Source of the DNA: Luteibacter sp. OK325 | GTDB taxonomy: Bacteria; Pseudomonadota; Gammaproteobacteria; Xanthomonadales; Rhodanobacteraceae | NCBI RefSeq assembly: GCF_003050935.1 | Contig: NZ_QAOX01000004.1 | Span: 1 to 64,000, forward strand | DNA length: 64,000 nt | Direction: 5' to 3' | Shown: positions 7,799 to 18,600 of the stretch, piece after piece | Layout of the letters: each line of letters begins with the position of its first letter | How positions within the stretch are numbered: the first letter of the stretch is position 1 | Position numbers and translations under genes: made by a program | Notes under the pieces: model-generated | What the model was told of the DNA's origin: nothing | The model's database searches: none | The model's input: only the letters and a program-made list of their open reading frames with translations

Positions 7799-8599
7799 TC
7801 AGCGCGCGTCGAGCGCAGCGCGGATCGGCGCGAGGAAGTCATGTGCCCTGCCGGCGAGGTCGTCCGCCGAGGTCGCGCCGGAGAGGCGATCGACCAGGGC
7901 GCTGCCGATGACCACGGCGTCGGCGAAGGCGCCAATCGCCACGGCACTTGCCGCGTCGCGGACACCAAAACCGACGGCCACCGGAGCCTTCGACCGGGCC
8001 CGGATGCCTGCTACGCGCTCGGCGATGTCGCCGGTGCTCAGCTGGGCCGCGCCGGTGATGCCAGCGAACGACACATAATACAGGAAGCCCGCGGCGGCCT
8101 CGCTCAGGGCGGCAAGGCGCTTCTCGGTCGTGGTCGGCGAGGCCAGGAGAATCTGGTCGAGACCGACAGCCCGGAGTGGCTCGAGCACGTGTGACTCCTC
8201 CAGCGGACAATCCACCATCAGCACGCCATCGACACCCTTTTCAACGGCATCTTCAGCGAACTCCGCGTAACCATACATCTCGACCGGGTTGAGATAGCCC
8301 ATCAGGACAATGGGCGTTTCGTTGTCTGTCTCACGGAATGCTGCGACCCAGGCCAGCACGTTATGCAGGCCGACGCCCCTGGCGATGGCCCGCTCACTGG
8401 CGTGCTGGATGACCGGACCGTCGGCCATCGGATCGGAGAACGGCACGCCGAGCTCGATCAGATCGGCACCTGCGGCGACCAGGGCGTGCAACATCGGCAC
8501 GACGGCGTCGGGCAGCGGATCGCCGGCGGTAACGAAAGGAATCAGTCCCGTGCGGCCAGCGGCCTTCAGCGCCGCGAAACGGCGTTCGATGCGGCTCAT
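7799..8599 (-). CDS. trpA: Tryptophan synthase alpha subunit
   Basis: A 266-residue TIM barrel that cleaves indole-3-glycerol phosphate to indole, which is channelled to TrpB. The conserved LIELGVPFSDPMADGPVIQ contains the catalytic Glu and the start of the Asp loop; GILMVDCPLEE-type and phosphate-binding GFGVRDA segments are also present. The start codon overlaps the trpB stop by one base, so translation is coupled to trpB. Confidence 0.97.
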   Translation of the reverse strand: MSRIERRFAALKAAGRTGLIPFVTAGDPLPDAVVPMLHALVAAGADLIELGVPFSDPMADGPVIQHASERAIARGVGLHNVLAWVAAFRETDNETPIVLMGYLNPVEMYGYAEFAEDAVEKGVDGVLMVDCPLEESHVLEPLRAVGLDQILLASPTTTEKRLAALSEAAAGFLYYVSFAGITGAAQLSTGDIAERVAGIRARSKAPVAVGFGVRDAASAVAIGAFADAVVIGSALVDRLSGATSADDLAGRAHDFLAPIRAALDAR

Positions 8600-9810
8600 C
8601 AGAGTTCGATCCCTTCACGCTCGGCAATGGTGTGCACGTCCTTGTCGCCACGCCCGGAGAGGTTGGCGAGCACCAGGCCGTCTTTGGGTAGTTCGCGCGC
8701 GAGCTTGATCGCCTGGGCAACGGCGTGACTCGACTCCAGCGCGGCGAGGATGCCCTCGGTGCGCGCCAGCAGATGGAAGGCTTCGAGCGCCTCGTCGTCG
8801 GTGATGCCGACGTAGTCGGCACGGCCGGCGTCCTTCAGGAAGGCGTGTTCGGGGCCTACACCGGGGTAGTCCAGGCCAGCCGACACCGAATGCGTCTCGA
8901 CAATCTGGCCGTTCGCATCCGATAGCACATAGGTGCGGTTGCCGTGCAACACGCCCGGCTTGCCGGCAGTCAGCGAGGCGGCATGGCGGCCGGTTTCGAT
9001 GCCGTCGCCGGCGGCTTCGGCGCCCACCAGGCGCACATCGCGGTCGTTGAGGAACGCGTGGAAGATACCGATCGCGTTGGATCCGCCGCCGACACTGGCC
9101 GTGATCACGTCCGGGAGGCGCCCGAACTGTTCGAGTACCTGCTCGCGCGCTTCGCGGCCGACGATGGCATTGAAGTCGCGAACCATCTGCGGATACGGGT
9201 GCGGACCGGCCACCGTGCCGATGATGTAGAAGGTGTCGGCGACGTTGGTGACCCAGTCGCGCATCGCTTCGTTGAGCGCGTCTTTCAGGGTCTTCGAGCC
9301 GGAGGTGACCGGCACGACTTCCGCACCGAGCAGGCGCATGCGGTAGACGTTGATCTTCTGTCGCTCGATATCCACCGCGCCCATGTAGACCACGCACTTC
9401 AGGCCCATGCGCGCGGCGACCGTCGCGCTGGCCACGCCATGCTGGCCGGCACCGGTCTCGGCGATGATCCGCGTCTTGCCCATGTGCCGGGCGACGAGAG
9501 CCTGGCCCACGGTGTTGTTGATCTTGTGCGCGCCGGTATGGTTCAGGTCTTCACGCTTGAGCAGGATGCGAGCGCCACCGACGTGCTTCGACAGCCGCTC
9601 GGCGTGGTACACCGGGCTGGGGCGACCGACGTAATACTTGAGGTCGCGATCGAGCTCGGCGATGAACGCGGGATCCGTGCGCAACTTCTCGTAGGCGGCG
9701 GTCAGCTCGGCGAGCGGCTCCATGAGCGTCTCAGCCACGTAGATGCCGCCGTAGTCGCCGAAGCGCCCATGCGCATCCGGATAGGCGTGGAAATCCGCAA
9801 TCTCGGTCAT
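8599..9810 (-). CDS. trpB: Tryptophan synthase beta subunit
   Basis: A 403-residue PLP enzyme joining indole and serine to form tryptophan. The PLP lysine is in [15 protein letters not shown], and the Gly-rich phosphate-binding loop is [11 protein letters not shown]. Length matches TrpB1. It lies 10 bases after trpF and overlaps trpA, forming the trpFBA unit; trpE, trpG, trpD and trpC are not in the window. Confidence 0.97.
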   Translation of the reverse strand: MTEIADFHAYPDAHGRFGDYGGIYVAETLMEPLAELTAAYEKLRTDPAFIAELDRDLKYYVGRPSPVYHAERLSKHVGGARILLKREDLNHTGAHKINNTVGQALVARHMGKTRIIAETGAGQHGVASATVAARMGLKCVVYMGAVDIERQKINVYRMRLLGAEVVPVTSGSKTLKDALNEAMRDWVTNVADTFYIIGTVAGPHPYPQMVRDFNAIVGREAREQVLEQFGRLPDVITASVGGGSNAIGIFHAFLNDRDVRLVGAEAAGDGIETGRHAASLTAGKPGVLHGNRTYVLSDANGQIVETHSVSAGLDYPGVGPEHAFLKDAGRADYVGITDDEALEAFHLLARTEGILAALESSHAVAQAIKLARELPKDGLVLANLSGRGDKDVHTIAEREGIEL

Positions 9811-9820
9811 TGCCTTCTCG

Positions 9821-10432
9821 TTATCGTCGTACAGCAGAAATGAAGCGTTCCATCTTAGCCCGATCCTTGATGCCGGGCGACGACTCGATACCGCTGGAGA
9901 CGTCCACCGCCCAGGGTTGCGCCACGCGAATGGCCTCGGCCACGTTGTCCGCGGTGAGGCCGCCGGCGAGGATCAACGGTTGCGCAAGATCCTTCGGCAT
10001 CAGGGCCCAGTCGAAGCGCTGGCCACTGCCGCCCGGTTCGCCGAGGCCATGGCCATCAAGGAGCAGACCGGCCGCTTGCGGATACCCATGCAGATGTTCG
10101 AGCGCGGCTTCGCCCTCACCCATCGCGATGGCCTTCGTGTACCGGACGCCGTATGCGGCGCACTCCTGGTCGGTTTCACCACCGTGAAACTGAAGCATGT
10201 CGGGGCGCAACACACGCAGTACTTCCTCGATGTAGGCAGGTTCGTCGTCCATCACCAGCGCCACGGTCGTGACATAGGGTGGCACGGCGTCGCGCAGGCG
10301 CGCCGCCGCCCCAGGTTCGACGAAGCGCTTGCTCCGGCGTGTCATGACGAAACCGATCGCGTCGACGCCGAGGCGCGCAGCCAACTGCACATCCTCCAGG
10401 CGCGTGAGCCCACAGAACTTGATCCGGGTCAT
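9821..10432 (-). CDS. trpF: Phosphoribosylanthranilate isomerase
   Basis: A 203-residue monofunctional TrpF TIM barrel for the third step of tryptophan synthesis. The catalytic cysteine is in IKFCGLTR at the N-terminus, the general-acid Asp region is [20 protein letters not shown], and the phosphate loop is [10 protein letters not shown]. It overlaps truA by 4 bases. TrpF is separate from TrpC here, unlike in enteric bacteria. Confidence 0.96.
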   Translation of the reverse strand: MTRIKFCGLTRLEDVQLAARLGVDAIGFVMTRRSKRFVEPGAAARLRDAVPPYVTTVALVMDDEPAYIEEVLRVLRPDMLQFHGGETDQECAAYGVRYTKAIAMGEGEAALEHLHGYPQAAGLLLDGHGLGEPGGSGQRFDWALMPKDLAQPLILAGGLTADNVAEAIRVAQPWAVDVSSGIESSPGIKDRAKMERFISAVRR

Positions 10433-11196
10433 AACGTCACCTCCGGCGGCAGACCCCAGTGGGCTTCATAGAGCGGCCCGAGGAAGGTCAGGCCCTCCGC
10501 GGGCGCGGTGGCACCGGCCACCTCGCGATCGCGGCCGGCAAGCAGTTCGGCCATCCAGCGGACGTCCTCCTCGCCACGACCGATCCGCAGCAGCGAGCCG
10601 ACGATGTTGCGCACCATGTGATGGAGGAAGGCATTCGCCTCGATCTCCACCACGACGTGGACGTCTTCGCGAAACACGCGGATGGAGCGCACGTTGCGGC
10701 GCGCGTGCACCGCCTGGCAGGAAATGGCCCGGAAGGCGGAAAAGTCGTGCTCGCCGACGATCGCCTGCGCCGCCTGGTTCATCACCTCGGCGTCGATCTG
10801 GCGACGCTCCCAGGCAACGAAACGCGCATCGAGCGCGGGCCGGACGAAGCGCGGCAGGATGCGATAGCGATAGCGACGTGCCCGCGCGGAAAAACGCGCA
10901 TGGAAGTCGTCCGGCACAGGTTGCGCCCAGGTCACTGCCACCGTATGTGGCAGGTTGGAGCACGCGCCGAGAATCCAGCCGCGCAGGTCGCGAACCACGT
11001 CGGTGTCGAAGTGCACCACCTGGCAACGTCCATGCACGCCCGCGTCGGTGCGCCCGGCGGCGGTCACCTCGATCGGGGTGTGAGCGACGAAGCTGAGCGC
11101 CTGCTCCAGCGAACCCTGCACGGTTTTCGCATGACTCAGCCGCTGCCAACCGAAGAAATCGGTGCCGTCGTATTCGACGCCAAGGGCAATACGCAT
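10429..11196 (-). CDS. truA: tRNA pseudouridine(38-40) synthase
   Basis: A 255-residue TruA. The catalytic Asp is in [15 protein letters not shown], and the N-terminus [18 protein letters not shown] is canonical, so I take the ATG at 11196. Upstream in-frame codons would read into a REP element and give a non-homologous extension. TruA modifies the anticodon stem-loop of many tRNAs. It sits between fimV and trpF and overlaps trpF by 4 bases. Confidence 0.95.
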   Translation of the reverse strand: MRIALGVEYDGTDFFGWQRLSHAKTVQGSLEQALSFVAHTPIEVTAAGRTDAGVHGRCQVVHFDTDVVRDLRGWILGACSNLPHTVAVTWAQPVPDDFHARFSARARRYRYRILPRFVRPALDARFVAWERRQIDAEVMNQAAQAIVGEHDFSAFRAISCQAVHARRNVRSIRVFREDVHVVVEIEANAFLHHMVRNIVGSLLRIGRGEEDVRWMAELLAGRDREVAGATAPAEGLTFLGPLYEAHWGLPPEVTL

Positions 11197-11257
11197 GGGG
11201 CGGTTCGTTGCGGTGGAAACGGTAAAGGGTAGCACCCTGGGTAGGGCGGCACCCAAT

Positions 11258-11325
11258 GTGGGAGCCGCTTCAGCGGCGATAGCAGGTTGCGGCATCCCCC
11301 ATCGCCGGCATAGCCGGCTCCTACA
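11258..11325. repeat. REP pair between fimV and truA
   Basis: GTGGGAGCCGCTTCAGCGGC is followed about 27 bases later by CGCCGGCATAGCCGGCTCC, facing inward. It lies in the truA leader, so an mRNA hairpin there could affect truA expression. Confidence 0.85.
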
Positions 11326-11328
11326 AAA

Positions 11329-11354
11329 AAAAGCCCCGGGGTGGCCGGGGCTTC
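11329..11354 (-). terminator. Terminator of fimV
   Basis: The hairpin AAGCCCCGG GGTGG CCGGGGCTT has a long T-run on the minus strand (A-run at 11325-11332). It should end most transcription from fimV and separate it from truA-trpFBA-accD. Confidence 0.85.
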
Positions 11355-11362
11355 TGTTTAGT

Positions 11363-11416
11363 GCTCGCCGATGAATCGGCTCCTACAAGGGCATCGCCGA
11401 TGAATCGGCTCCCACA
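11363..11416. repeat. Two tandem REP units after fimV
   Basis: Two copies of CGCCGATGAATCGGCTCC in the same orientation lie between the fimV stop codon and its terminator; the second ends 3 bases from the stop. Confidence 0.85.
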
Positions 11417-11418
11417 GG

Positions 11419-13884
11419 TCAGACGATGTCGTTGAGGATTCGCTTGGCCGTGTCTTTCTGCATCTGCGTGCCTTCGGAAATCACTTCGTCCAGCATCAGG
11501 CGGGCGCCTTCGGCGTCACCCATGTCGAGGTAGGCGCGGGCCAGGTCGAGCTTGGTGTCGACCGGGTCGTCGCTGAAGCTTTCCGGGTTGTGATCGGCGA
11601 TCGGCTCTTCGTCGGCGAAGGTCGGTTCGTCGAAACGCGGGAGGTCGTGGGCGGATTTCGCAGCCGCTTCGGTCTCCTCGTTGAACGACCAGGACGAAGG
11701 CTCTTCAGCGAACGGAACCGGCTCGATCGCACCGTGCTCGTTCGAACCATGCGCCGGAACCTCGGTGTAGAGGGAGTCCGGAGCATCGGCGTCGAACACA
11801 TCCGTTGCGTTGGGTCGACGGTCGGCCTCGGCGCGCTGCACCGGGGTCAGGTCGAAGTTGAAGTGGTATTCGCTGTGCTTCTGCGGCGTCGGTGTCGCCG
11901 GGCGATCATCCTCGTCCGGGCTGGTCACGTACGTGCCCAGGTCGAACTGTTCCAGCGCAGCGGATTCGTCGGCCGCATGCACGTGGCCCGGCTCGTAGTG
12001 GTCGTATGGCTCGTCGATCTCGTCCACGGGCACGCCGCCGAACAGAGGATGGCTGGGAGCGAGGTCTTCACCCATCGTGACCACGTCGCGCCATTCCGGC
12101 TGCTCGGGATCGGCGACGTGGGCGAACATCGCCTCGGCGGCAGCCTCGAAGTGCTCGACGTCGCGGCGGCCGTAATACAGGCTCACCAGCTCAAGGTGCA
12201 GCCCGATGTCGTCCGGGTGCTCGGCCAGGGCGTCGAGAATCTCGCGCTGGTCCTGGTCCATCGCATCGGTGTGGCCGAAGGTGTCGAAGTTCGGCTCACG
12301 ACCGAAGCGATCCGCCAGCGAGGTGGCGGCCGGACCGGCCAGGGCCGGCTTCTTCTTGCGCCCGAACACGGCAGCCACCAGGAGCAGGAGAATGACGATC
12401 GCGCCGCCGCCCCAGGCCCAGGTCTGCAGGTACCACGGATCCTCTTCCACTACCGGTGCCGGGGTCGGCTTGTTCACGGGGCGCTTGGCGACCGATGCTG
12501 GCGTTGCCGGCGCGGCGATCGGCGTCGTGACGACGGCAGGAGCCTGTGCGGTGGCGGCATGGGCAGGCACGACCGGCGTCGCCGCCACGGCGGCGACCGT
12601 TGAAGCCGCGGCCGGCGCAGGCGCCGGCGCGTTGACAGGAGCGGCGACCGGCGTTGCGGCCGCGACCGGAGCCGGTGCAGGCGCAGCCGCTGTGGCGGCG
12701 GTCGCGGGCTGACCCGCGGCCTTGCGCGTCTCGGCCAGCTTGCGCTGGAGCTCGGCGATTTCCGAGTCCTTCAGGCTGATCAGGCGCTGGTTCTTGCTGT
12801 TGATTTCTTCGAGGTCGCCCAGACGCGATTTCAGTTCGGCGCCCTGCTGCTTGAGCGAAGCGACGGACTCCTGAGAGGTCGTCAGCTCCTGCTTCAGGCC
12901 GGCCACCTGGGCGTCGCCCTTGCCGTCCTTCGTGCCCGCGCGAGTGGAAGCGGCGTCGCCGCCCTCCTTCGAGGGGACAATGGCCAGGCGGTCGTTGGCG
13001 GGAGCGGCAGCCTTGGCCGGAGCCTGTGCCGCACCGGTGGAGGCCGCATCGGCGACGACTGAGGGCGAACGTGTCGTCCCCGAGCGCCACGCCTCGTTCT
13101 GGCGGCGCACTTCCGTGAGGGCGGCCGCGGCCGACTGGGCCTGGACGTCGTCAGCGGAAGGCATGCGCAGCACCGCGCCGGTCTTCAGCGCATTGATGTT
13201 GTCGCGGTAGAAAGCGTCCGGATTGGCCTTGTGCAAGGCCAACAGGACCTGATTGAGGTCGCCGCCGTTCGTGTGGTCGCGCGCGATCGTCGACAGGTTC
13301 TGGCCACGCTGCACCGTGACCGAGCTGTCGCCGGCACCCGACGGAGCCGCCGCGGCGCGGGCCGCAGCCGGCGTCGATTCACTACGCGAAGGCCGTGACT
13401 CGCTGTGCGCAGGCACGCGGGAGGGCACATCGGACGTGCGCGATGGCCTGGCCGCAGGCACGCTGGCCGTGATGCCGGCCGTCGAGGACGGCGTACCCGG
13501 CGGATCGAGCAGCATCGTGATCTCACGGACGACCTTGTTACCGTCGGTGGAGACCTCGACGAGGAAATCGAGATAGGTGTCGCGCACCGGTGCCGTGCTG
13601 GTCACTTTGATGACCGGCTGGCCGCTGGCGTTCTTGCCCACTACGAAGGTGAGCGCGACAGGCAGGCCACCGCGGTTCAGGCCCGCGCGTGAGAACGCCT
13701 CTTCCGAGGCGAGGGTGACATGGACGTTATCGGTCTTGCCCGACAAGCCATTCAATGGGATTTCAGCTACCAGCGGCTGGTCCATGGTCGAGCGCACCTG
13801 GACTTGGCCCAGGTCCTGCGCCAGGGCATGACCGCCCCCCGTGGCAAGCGCCAGCATGATCGACAGCTTCAACGTACGGTTCAT
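11419..13884 (-). CDS. fimV: FimV-type pilus assembly / polar hub protein
   Basis: An 821-residue inner-membrane protein needed for type IV pilus assembly and polar localisation. A signal peptide (MNRTLKLSIMLALATGGGHA) precedes the FimV N-terminal domain (about residues 24-130, DLGQVQVRSTMDQPLVAEI). A LysM domain follows (about 188-245, VQRGQNLSTIARDH), then a coiled coil (about 328-395), an Ala/Pro linker, one membrane helix (about 485-510), an acidic cytoplasmic part and the FimV C-terminal TPR-like motif (KLDLARAYLDMGDAEGARLM). The ATG at 13884 gives a proper signal peptide. The fimV-truA neighbourhood is conserved in pseudomonads and xanthomonads. Confidence 0.93.
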   Translation of the reverse strand: MNRTLKLSIMLALATGGGHALAQDLGQVQVRSTMDQPLVAEIPLNGLSGKTDNVHVTLASEEAFSRAGLNRGGLPVALTFVVGKNASGQPVIKVTSTAPVRDTYLDFLVEVSTDGNKVVREITMLLDPPGTPSSTAGITASVPAARPSRTSDVPSRVPAHSESRPSRSESTPAAARAAAAPSGAGDSSVTVQRGQNLSTIARDHTNGGDLNQVLLALHKANPDAFYRDNINALKTGAVLRMPSADDVQAQSAAAALTEVRRQNEAWRSGTTRSPSVVADAASTGAAQAPAKAAAPANDRLAIVPSKEGGDAASTRAGTKDGKGDAQVAGLKQELTTSQESVASLKQQGAELKSRLGDLEEINSKNQRLISLKDSEIAELQRKLAETRKAAGQPATAATAAAPAPAPVAAATPVAAPVNAPAPAPAAASTVAAVAATPVVPAHAATAQAPAVVTTPIAAPATPASVAKRPVNKPTPAPVVEEDPWYLQTWAWGGGAIVILLLLVAAVFGRKKKPALAGPAATSLADRFGREPNFDTFGHTDAMDQDQREILDALAEHPDDIGLHLELVSLYYGRRDVEHFEAAAEAMFAHVADPEQPEWRDVVTMGEDLAPSHPLFGGVPVDEIDEPYDHYEPGHVHAADESAALEQFDLGTYVTSPDEDDRPATPTPQKHSEYHFNFDLTPVQRAEADRRPNATDVFDADAPDSLYTEVPAHGSNEHGAIEPVPFAEEPSSWSFNEETEAAAKSAHDLPRFDEPTFADEEPIADHNPESFSDDPVDTKLDLARAYLDMGDAEGARLMLDEVISEGTQMQKDTAKRILNDIV

Positions 13885-14052
13885 CACTCGCTTCCCCCGA
13901 ACTAATACCATGCTGACGGCACGCCTCTTTCGGGCGGTCGGCCGCGAAGGCGCCACTGTAGTGCACCCCAGCAACAACTAACAATAGCGAGTACGGGCAG
14001 TTACGCGACAACGTTGAGTCGGTCGCGAGGCCTGTACACGCCCCCTTACGTG

Positions 14053-14342
14053 TTATGGCTTGCGCTGGGCGTCCAGCTCGCGCTCGAGTTCGGCGATTTT
14101 CCGGTCCCGGTCGTCCAGCTGGCGGCCTGCGGCTTGCGTATCGGACTCGAGTGCGTCGACCCGGGCCTTGAGATGCCTGACGTTGGCGTCCTCGGCCTGG
14201 GCCTCCCCGTGCACCGCTGCCACCTTTGCGCGGGTGGCGGCGGCCGGGTCGGCGTGCGCCGCCTTCGTCTGGGTTTGCTGCGCGGCCATCGCCAGGGGCG
14301 AGGACACGACGAACAGGCAGGCGATGGCGACGCGATGGTTCA

Positions 14343-14343
<1 letters not shown>
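14053..14343 (-). CDS. Small exported coiled-coil protein
   Basis: A 96-residue product with a signal peptide (MNHRVAIACLFVVSSPLAMA) followed by a charged helical region with heptad character (VRHLKARVDALESDTQAAG, then DRDRKIAELERELDAQ). The ATG at 14343 overlaps the asd stop as TAATG, so it is translationally coupled to asd. The coiled coil resembles the internal helix of FimV, its downstream neighbour. I do not recognise a named family; a periplasmic structural or accessory role is conjecture. Confidence 0.75.
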
Positions 14344-15371
<1,028 letters not shown>

Positions 15372-15402
15372 TTTCGCTTTCGTCAGGGCGTGGAAAAACA
15401 GG

Positions 15403-16401
15403 TCAGCTGGCGTCGGCCAGCACACCCGGATTGATGATCGTGGGTGGCCGCCCGGCGTGAGGACCATGTCCGAACGCAGCCAGCACATTGTCCACAGCCA
15501 GCGCCGCCATATCGCGACGTGTGTCGCGACTTGCGCTGGCGATGTGCGGACTGAGCACGATATTTTCGATTTTCAGCAGGTCAGGGTGGACCGAAGGCTC
15601 GCCTTCGAACACATCCACGCCTGCCGAGGCGATAGTGCCGGCGGCCAGGGCACGGGCCAGCGCGGCATCGTCGACGATGCCGCCGCGGGCGATATTCACC
15701 AGCACGGAGGTCGGCTTCATCGCCTTCAGCTCGGCCTCGCCGATGCTATGGCGGTTTTCCGGCGTGTACGGCAGCACCAGGATCAGGTGATCGGACTGGG
15801 CCAGCAGGCTGGCCTTGTCGACGTAGGTCGCCGCGCATTCGCGCTCGAGCGCGGCATCGAGCCGCGAGCGGTTGTGATAGATGACCCGGGCCCGGAAGCC
15901 GGCCGCGCGGCGGGCAATGGCCTGGCCGATACGGCCCATGCCGAGAATGCCGATGGTCTTGCCGTGCACGTCTGCGCCCAGCCAGCCTTCGAAACGCGAG
16001 CCATGCCACTGGCCATCGCGCAGCCAGCGCTCGGCCTCGCCCACCCGGCGGGCAGCGGCAAGCATGAGCGCCCAGGCGTAGTCGGCCACGGTCTCGTTGA
16101 GCACGTCCGGCGTGTTGGATGCACCCACGCCGCGCTTCGTCAGGGCGTCGATGTCCAGGTTGTTGTAGCCGACGCCCAGGTTGGCCACGAAGCGCAGCTT
16201 CGGCGCCCCTTCGAGCACCTTGCCGTCGATCTTGTCGGCGAGGCCGACGATGGCGGCGTCGCTGTTGGCGAGGCGCTCGGCCAGCTCGGCGGCGGAGAAC
16301 GCGCGTTCCTCAGCCTCGGCGTGCACGTCGAAATGATCACGCAGGCGGTCGATGATGTCGGGGAAGAACGGCCGGGAGATCCAGACCCTCGGCTTAATCA
16401 T
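15403..16401 (-). CDS. D-2-hydroxyacid dehydrogenase (GhrB/glyoxylate reductase-like)
   Basis: A 332-residue NAD(P)-dependent dehydrogenase. The Rossmann motif is [13 protein letters not shown], and the catalytic Arg (NIARGG), Glu (VFEGEP) and His (LSPHIASAS) are all present. The ATG at 16401 overlaps the aroC stop by 8 bases. Sequence style fits glyoxylate/hydroxypyruvate reductases, but the position next to asd is where many gammaproteobacteria carry pdxB (erythronate-4-phosphate dehydrogenase). At 332 residues it lacks the C-terminal dimerisation domain of PdxB, so I leave the substrate open. Confidence 0.87.
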   Translation of the reverse strand: MIKPRVWISRPFFPDIIDRLRDHFDVHAEAEERAFSAAELAERLANSDAAIVGLADKIDGKVLEGAPKLRFVANLGVGYNNLDIDALTKRGVGASNTPDVLNETVADYAWALMLAAARRVGEAERWLRDGQWHGSRFEGWLGADVHGKTIGILGMGRIGQAIARRAAGFRARVIYHNRSRLDAALERECAATYVDKASLLAQSDHLILVLPYTPENRHSIGEAELKAMKPTSVLVNIARGGIVDDAALARALAAGTIASAGVDVFEGEPSVHPDLLKIENIVLSPHIASASRDTRRDMAALAVDNVLAAFGHGPHAGRPPTIINPGVLADAS

Positions 16402-17509
16402 GCGAAGTCCCCTGTAGCGTGCCGGGGATCCGTGGCGGTACGACGCCCACGTCGCCGCACTGCGCACGGTGGCGAAGCGCCTGGTCCATCAACACGAGGG
16501 CGAGCATGGCCTCGGCGATCGGCACGGCACGAATGCCCACGCACGGATCGTGGCGCCCCTTGGTGACGACCTCGGTTGGCTCCCCTGCCCGGTCCACGCT
16601 TCGGCCGGGAATGAGAATGCTGGAGGTCGGCTTGAACGCCATGGAGACGACGACGGGCTGGCCCGAGGCGATGCCGCCGAGAATCCCGCCCGCGTGATTG
16701 GAGAGGAAACCGTCGGCGGTCATCTCGTCGCGGTGCTGGCTGCCACGCTGGGCCACGGCGGCGAAACCGTCGCCGATCTCCACGCCCTTCACCGCGTTGA
16801 TCGACATCATCGCGGCGGCGAGTTCGCCGTCGAGCTTGCCGTAGATCGGCTCGCCCCAGCCGGCCGGAACGTTGTCCGCGATCACGGTGACCCGCGCGCC
16901 AACGGAGTCGCCCGACTTGCGCAGCGCGTCCATGTAGGTCTCGAGTTCGGGAATCTGCGCGGCATCCGGCCAGAAGAACGGGCTGGTCTCGATGGCTGCC
17001 GGGTCGAAGCCGCGGGGCACGACGTCACCGATCTGGGAGACATGGCCGCGAACGCTCACGCCGTAACGTTCGGCCAGCCATTTCTTGGCCACGACACCGG
17101 CGGCGACGCGCATGGTCGTCTCACGCGCCGACGACCGACCGCCACCGCGCGGGTCGCGCACGCCGTACTTCTGCCAGTAGGTGTAGTCGGCGTGGCCAGG
17201 GCGGAAGGTATCGAGGATGTTGCCGTAATCCTTGCTGCGGGCATCCGTATTACGGATGAGCAAGGCGATCGGCGTACCGGTGGTGACGCCCTCGTAGACC
17301 CCCGAAAGGATCTCGATGTCGTCCGCCTCGCGGCGCTGCGACGTGTGCCGCGAGCGTCCGGTGGCGCGGCGCTCGAGATCGGCGCGGAACTCACCGGCCT
17401 CGAGTGCCAGGCCGGGAGGACAGCCGTCGATCACGCACCCGATCGCCGGGCCGTGGCTTTCGCCGAACGTGGTGACGGAGAGGAGCTTGCCGAACGTATT
17501 GGAGGACAC
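16394..17509 (-). CDS. aroC: Chorismate synthase
   Basis: A 371-residue enzyme making chorismate from EPSP with reduced FMN. It has the family signatures [37 protein letters not shown] and [17 protein letters not shown]. Length is normal. It follows prmB by 18 bases and overlaps the hydroxyacid dehydrogenase by 8. Chorismate feeds the trp genes further along the same block. Confidence 0.97.
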   Translation of the reverse strand: MSSNTFGKLLSVTTFGESHGPAIGCVIDGCPPGLALEAGEFRADLERRATGRSRHTSQRREADDIEILSGVYEGVTTGTPIALLIRNTDARSKDYGNILDTFRPGHADYTYWQKYGVRDPRGGGRSSARETTMRVAAGVVAKKWLAERYGVSVRGHVSQIGDVVPRGFDPAAIETSPFFWPDAAQIPELETYMDALRKSGDSVGARVTVIADNVPAGWGEPIYGKLDGELAAAMMSINAVKGVEIGDGFAAVAQRGSQHRDEMTADGFLSNHAGGILGGIASGQPVVVSMAFKPTSSILIPGRSVDRAGEPTEVVTKGRHDPCVGIRAVPIAEAMLALVLMDQALRHRAQCGDVGVVPPRIPGTLQGTSHD

Positions 17510-17527
17510 GATGCTTCCGGTAGGGGT

Positions 17528-18448
17528 TTAGTTTCTCGCGGCGCGCGCAGCGGAGATGTCACGGGCATGCTCGAGCAGGTCGCGACGCTCCAGCGCGAAG
17601 ATACCCATCTGCCCGACCTTGAACTCCAGCCAGACGAAGGGCAAGCGCGGCAGGAGCGCGACCAGTGCATGCTCGCTATCGCCCACTTCGACGATCAGCA
17701 GGCCATCTTCGCTGAGATGGTCGGCGGCTTCGTCGAGGATGCGCAGCGTGATGTCCAGTCCATCATCGCCTGATGTCAAACCGAGGACAGGTTCATGGCT
17801 GTATTCGGCCGGCATCGCGGCATATTCGTCATTAGTCACGTACGGCGGGTTGGAGACGATGAGGTCGTAGACCACGCCCTTCACGCCGGCGAAGAGGTCC
17901 GACTTGATCGCCCTCACGCGGTCTTCGGCGTGCTGGTAGGCAATGTTCTCGTTGGCCAGCGAGAGCGCGTCGTCGCTGACATCGACCAGGTCCACCTGCC
18001 AGTCCGGGTTGTATTCGGCCATGGCGATGCCGATGCAGCCCGAGCCGGTGCAGAGATCGAGCGCGCGTTCCACGTGGCGGTCGTCCAGCCACGGGGTGAA
18101 GCGGCTCTCGATGAGTTCGGCGATGGGCGAGCGTGGCACGAGCGCACGGCGGTCGCTCTTGAACTTGAGGCCGGCGAACCAGGTCTCGCCCACCAGGTAG
18201 GCCACCGGCACGCGCTCGGCGACGCGTCGTTCGATCAGGGCGAGGACCTTTTCACGCTCGTCGGACACCAGTTTGCCCGTGCCATAGGCCGGCGGCAGGT
18301 CGGGCGGCAGGTGCAGCGCGGCCAGGACCAGGTGCGTGGCCTCGTCGATCGGATTGTCGTGGCTATGCCCGAAGGTCAGGCCGGCGGCCGAGAAACGGCT
18401 GGCGCCGTAGCGGATGAAATCGATGATGGAGGACAGTTCGCTGGTCAC
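17528..18448 (-). CDS. prmB: Ribosomal protein L3 N5-glutamine methyltransferase
   Basis: A 306-residue class I SAM methyltransferase with the NPPY motif of glutamine N5-methyltransferases (LIVSNPPYVTNDEYAAM) and the SAM loop ALDLCTGSGCIGIAMA. PrmB rather than PrmC is indicated by the N-terminus and the EPVLGLTSGDDGLDI segment, and by the prmB-aroC neighbourhood seen across gammaproteobacteria. It heads the long minus-strand gene block. Confidence 0.93.
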   Translation of the reverse strand: MTSELSSIIDFIRYGASRFSAAGLTFGHSHDNPIDEATHLVLAALHLPPDLPPAYGTGKLVSDEREKVLALIERRVAERVPVAYLVGETWFAGLKFKSDRRALVPRSPIAELIESRFTPWLDDRHVERALDLCTGSGCIGIAMAEYNPDWQVDLVDVSDDALSLANENIAYQHAEDRVRAIKSDLFAGVKGVVYDLIVSNPPYVTNDEYAAMPAEYSHEPVLGLTSGDDGLDITLRILDEAADHLSEDGLLIVEVGDSEHALVALLPRLPFVWLEFKVGQMGIFALERRDLLEHARDISAARAARN

Positions 18449-18498
18449 GGGCTGGGGCTTTCGGTATGGCTGGCTCGTGAGTATACCGTCAGCCCCGT

Positions 18499-18587
18499 GT
18501 GGGAGCCCCAGCTCTGCGTGGGAGCCGCTTCAGCGGCGATCGCCAGGTTGCCGCGACCTCATCGCCGGCATAGCCGGCTCCCACAGG
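18499..18587. repeat. REP cluster upstream of prmB
   Basis: A partial GTGGGAGCC head is followed by a complete GCTTCAGCGGC unit and an inverted CCGGCATAGCCGGCTCCCAC unit, filling the gap between the prmB start and the phospholipase C stop. Confidence 0.85.
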
Positions 18588-18600
18588 AGCGCCTCATCAA

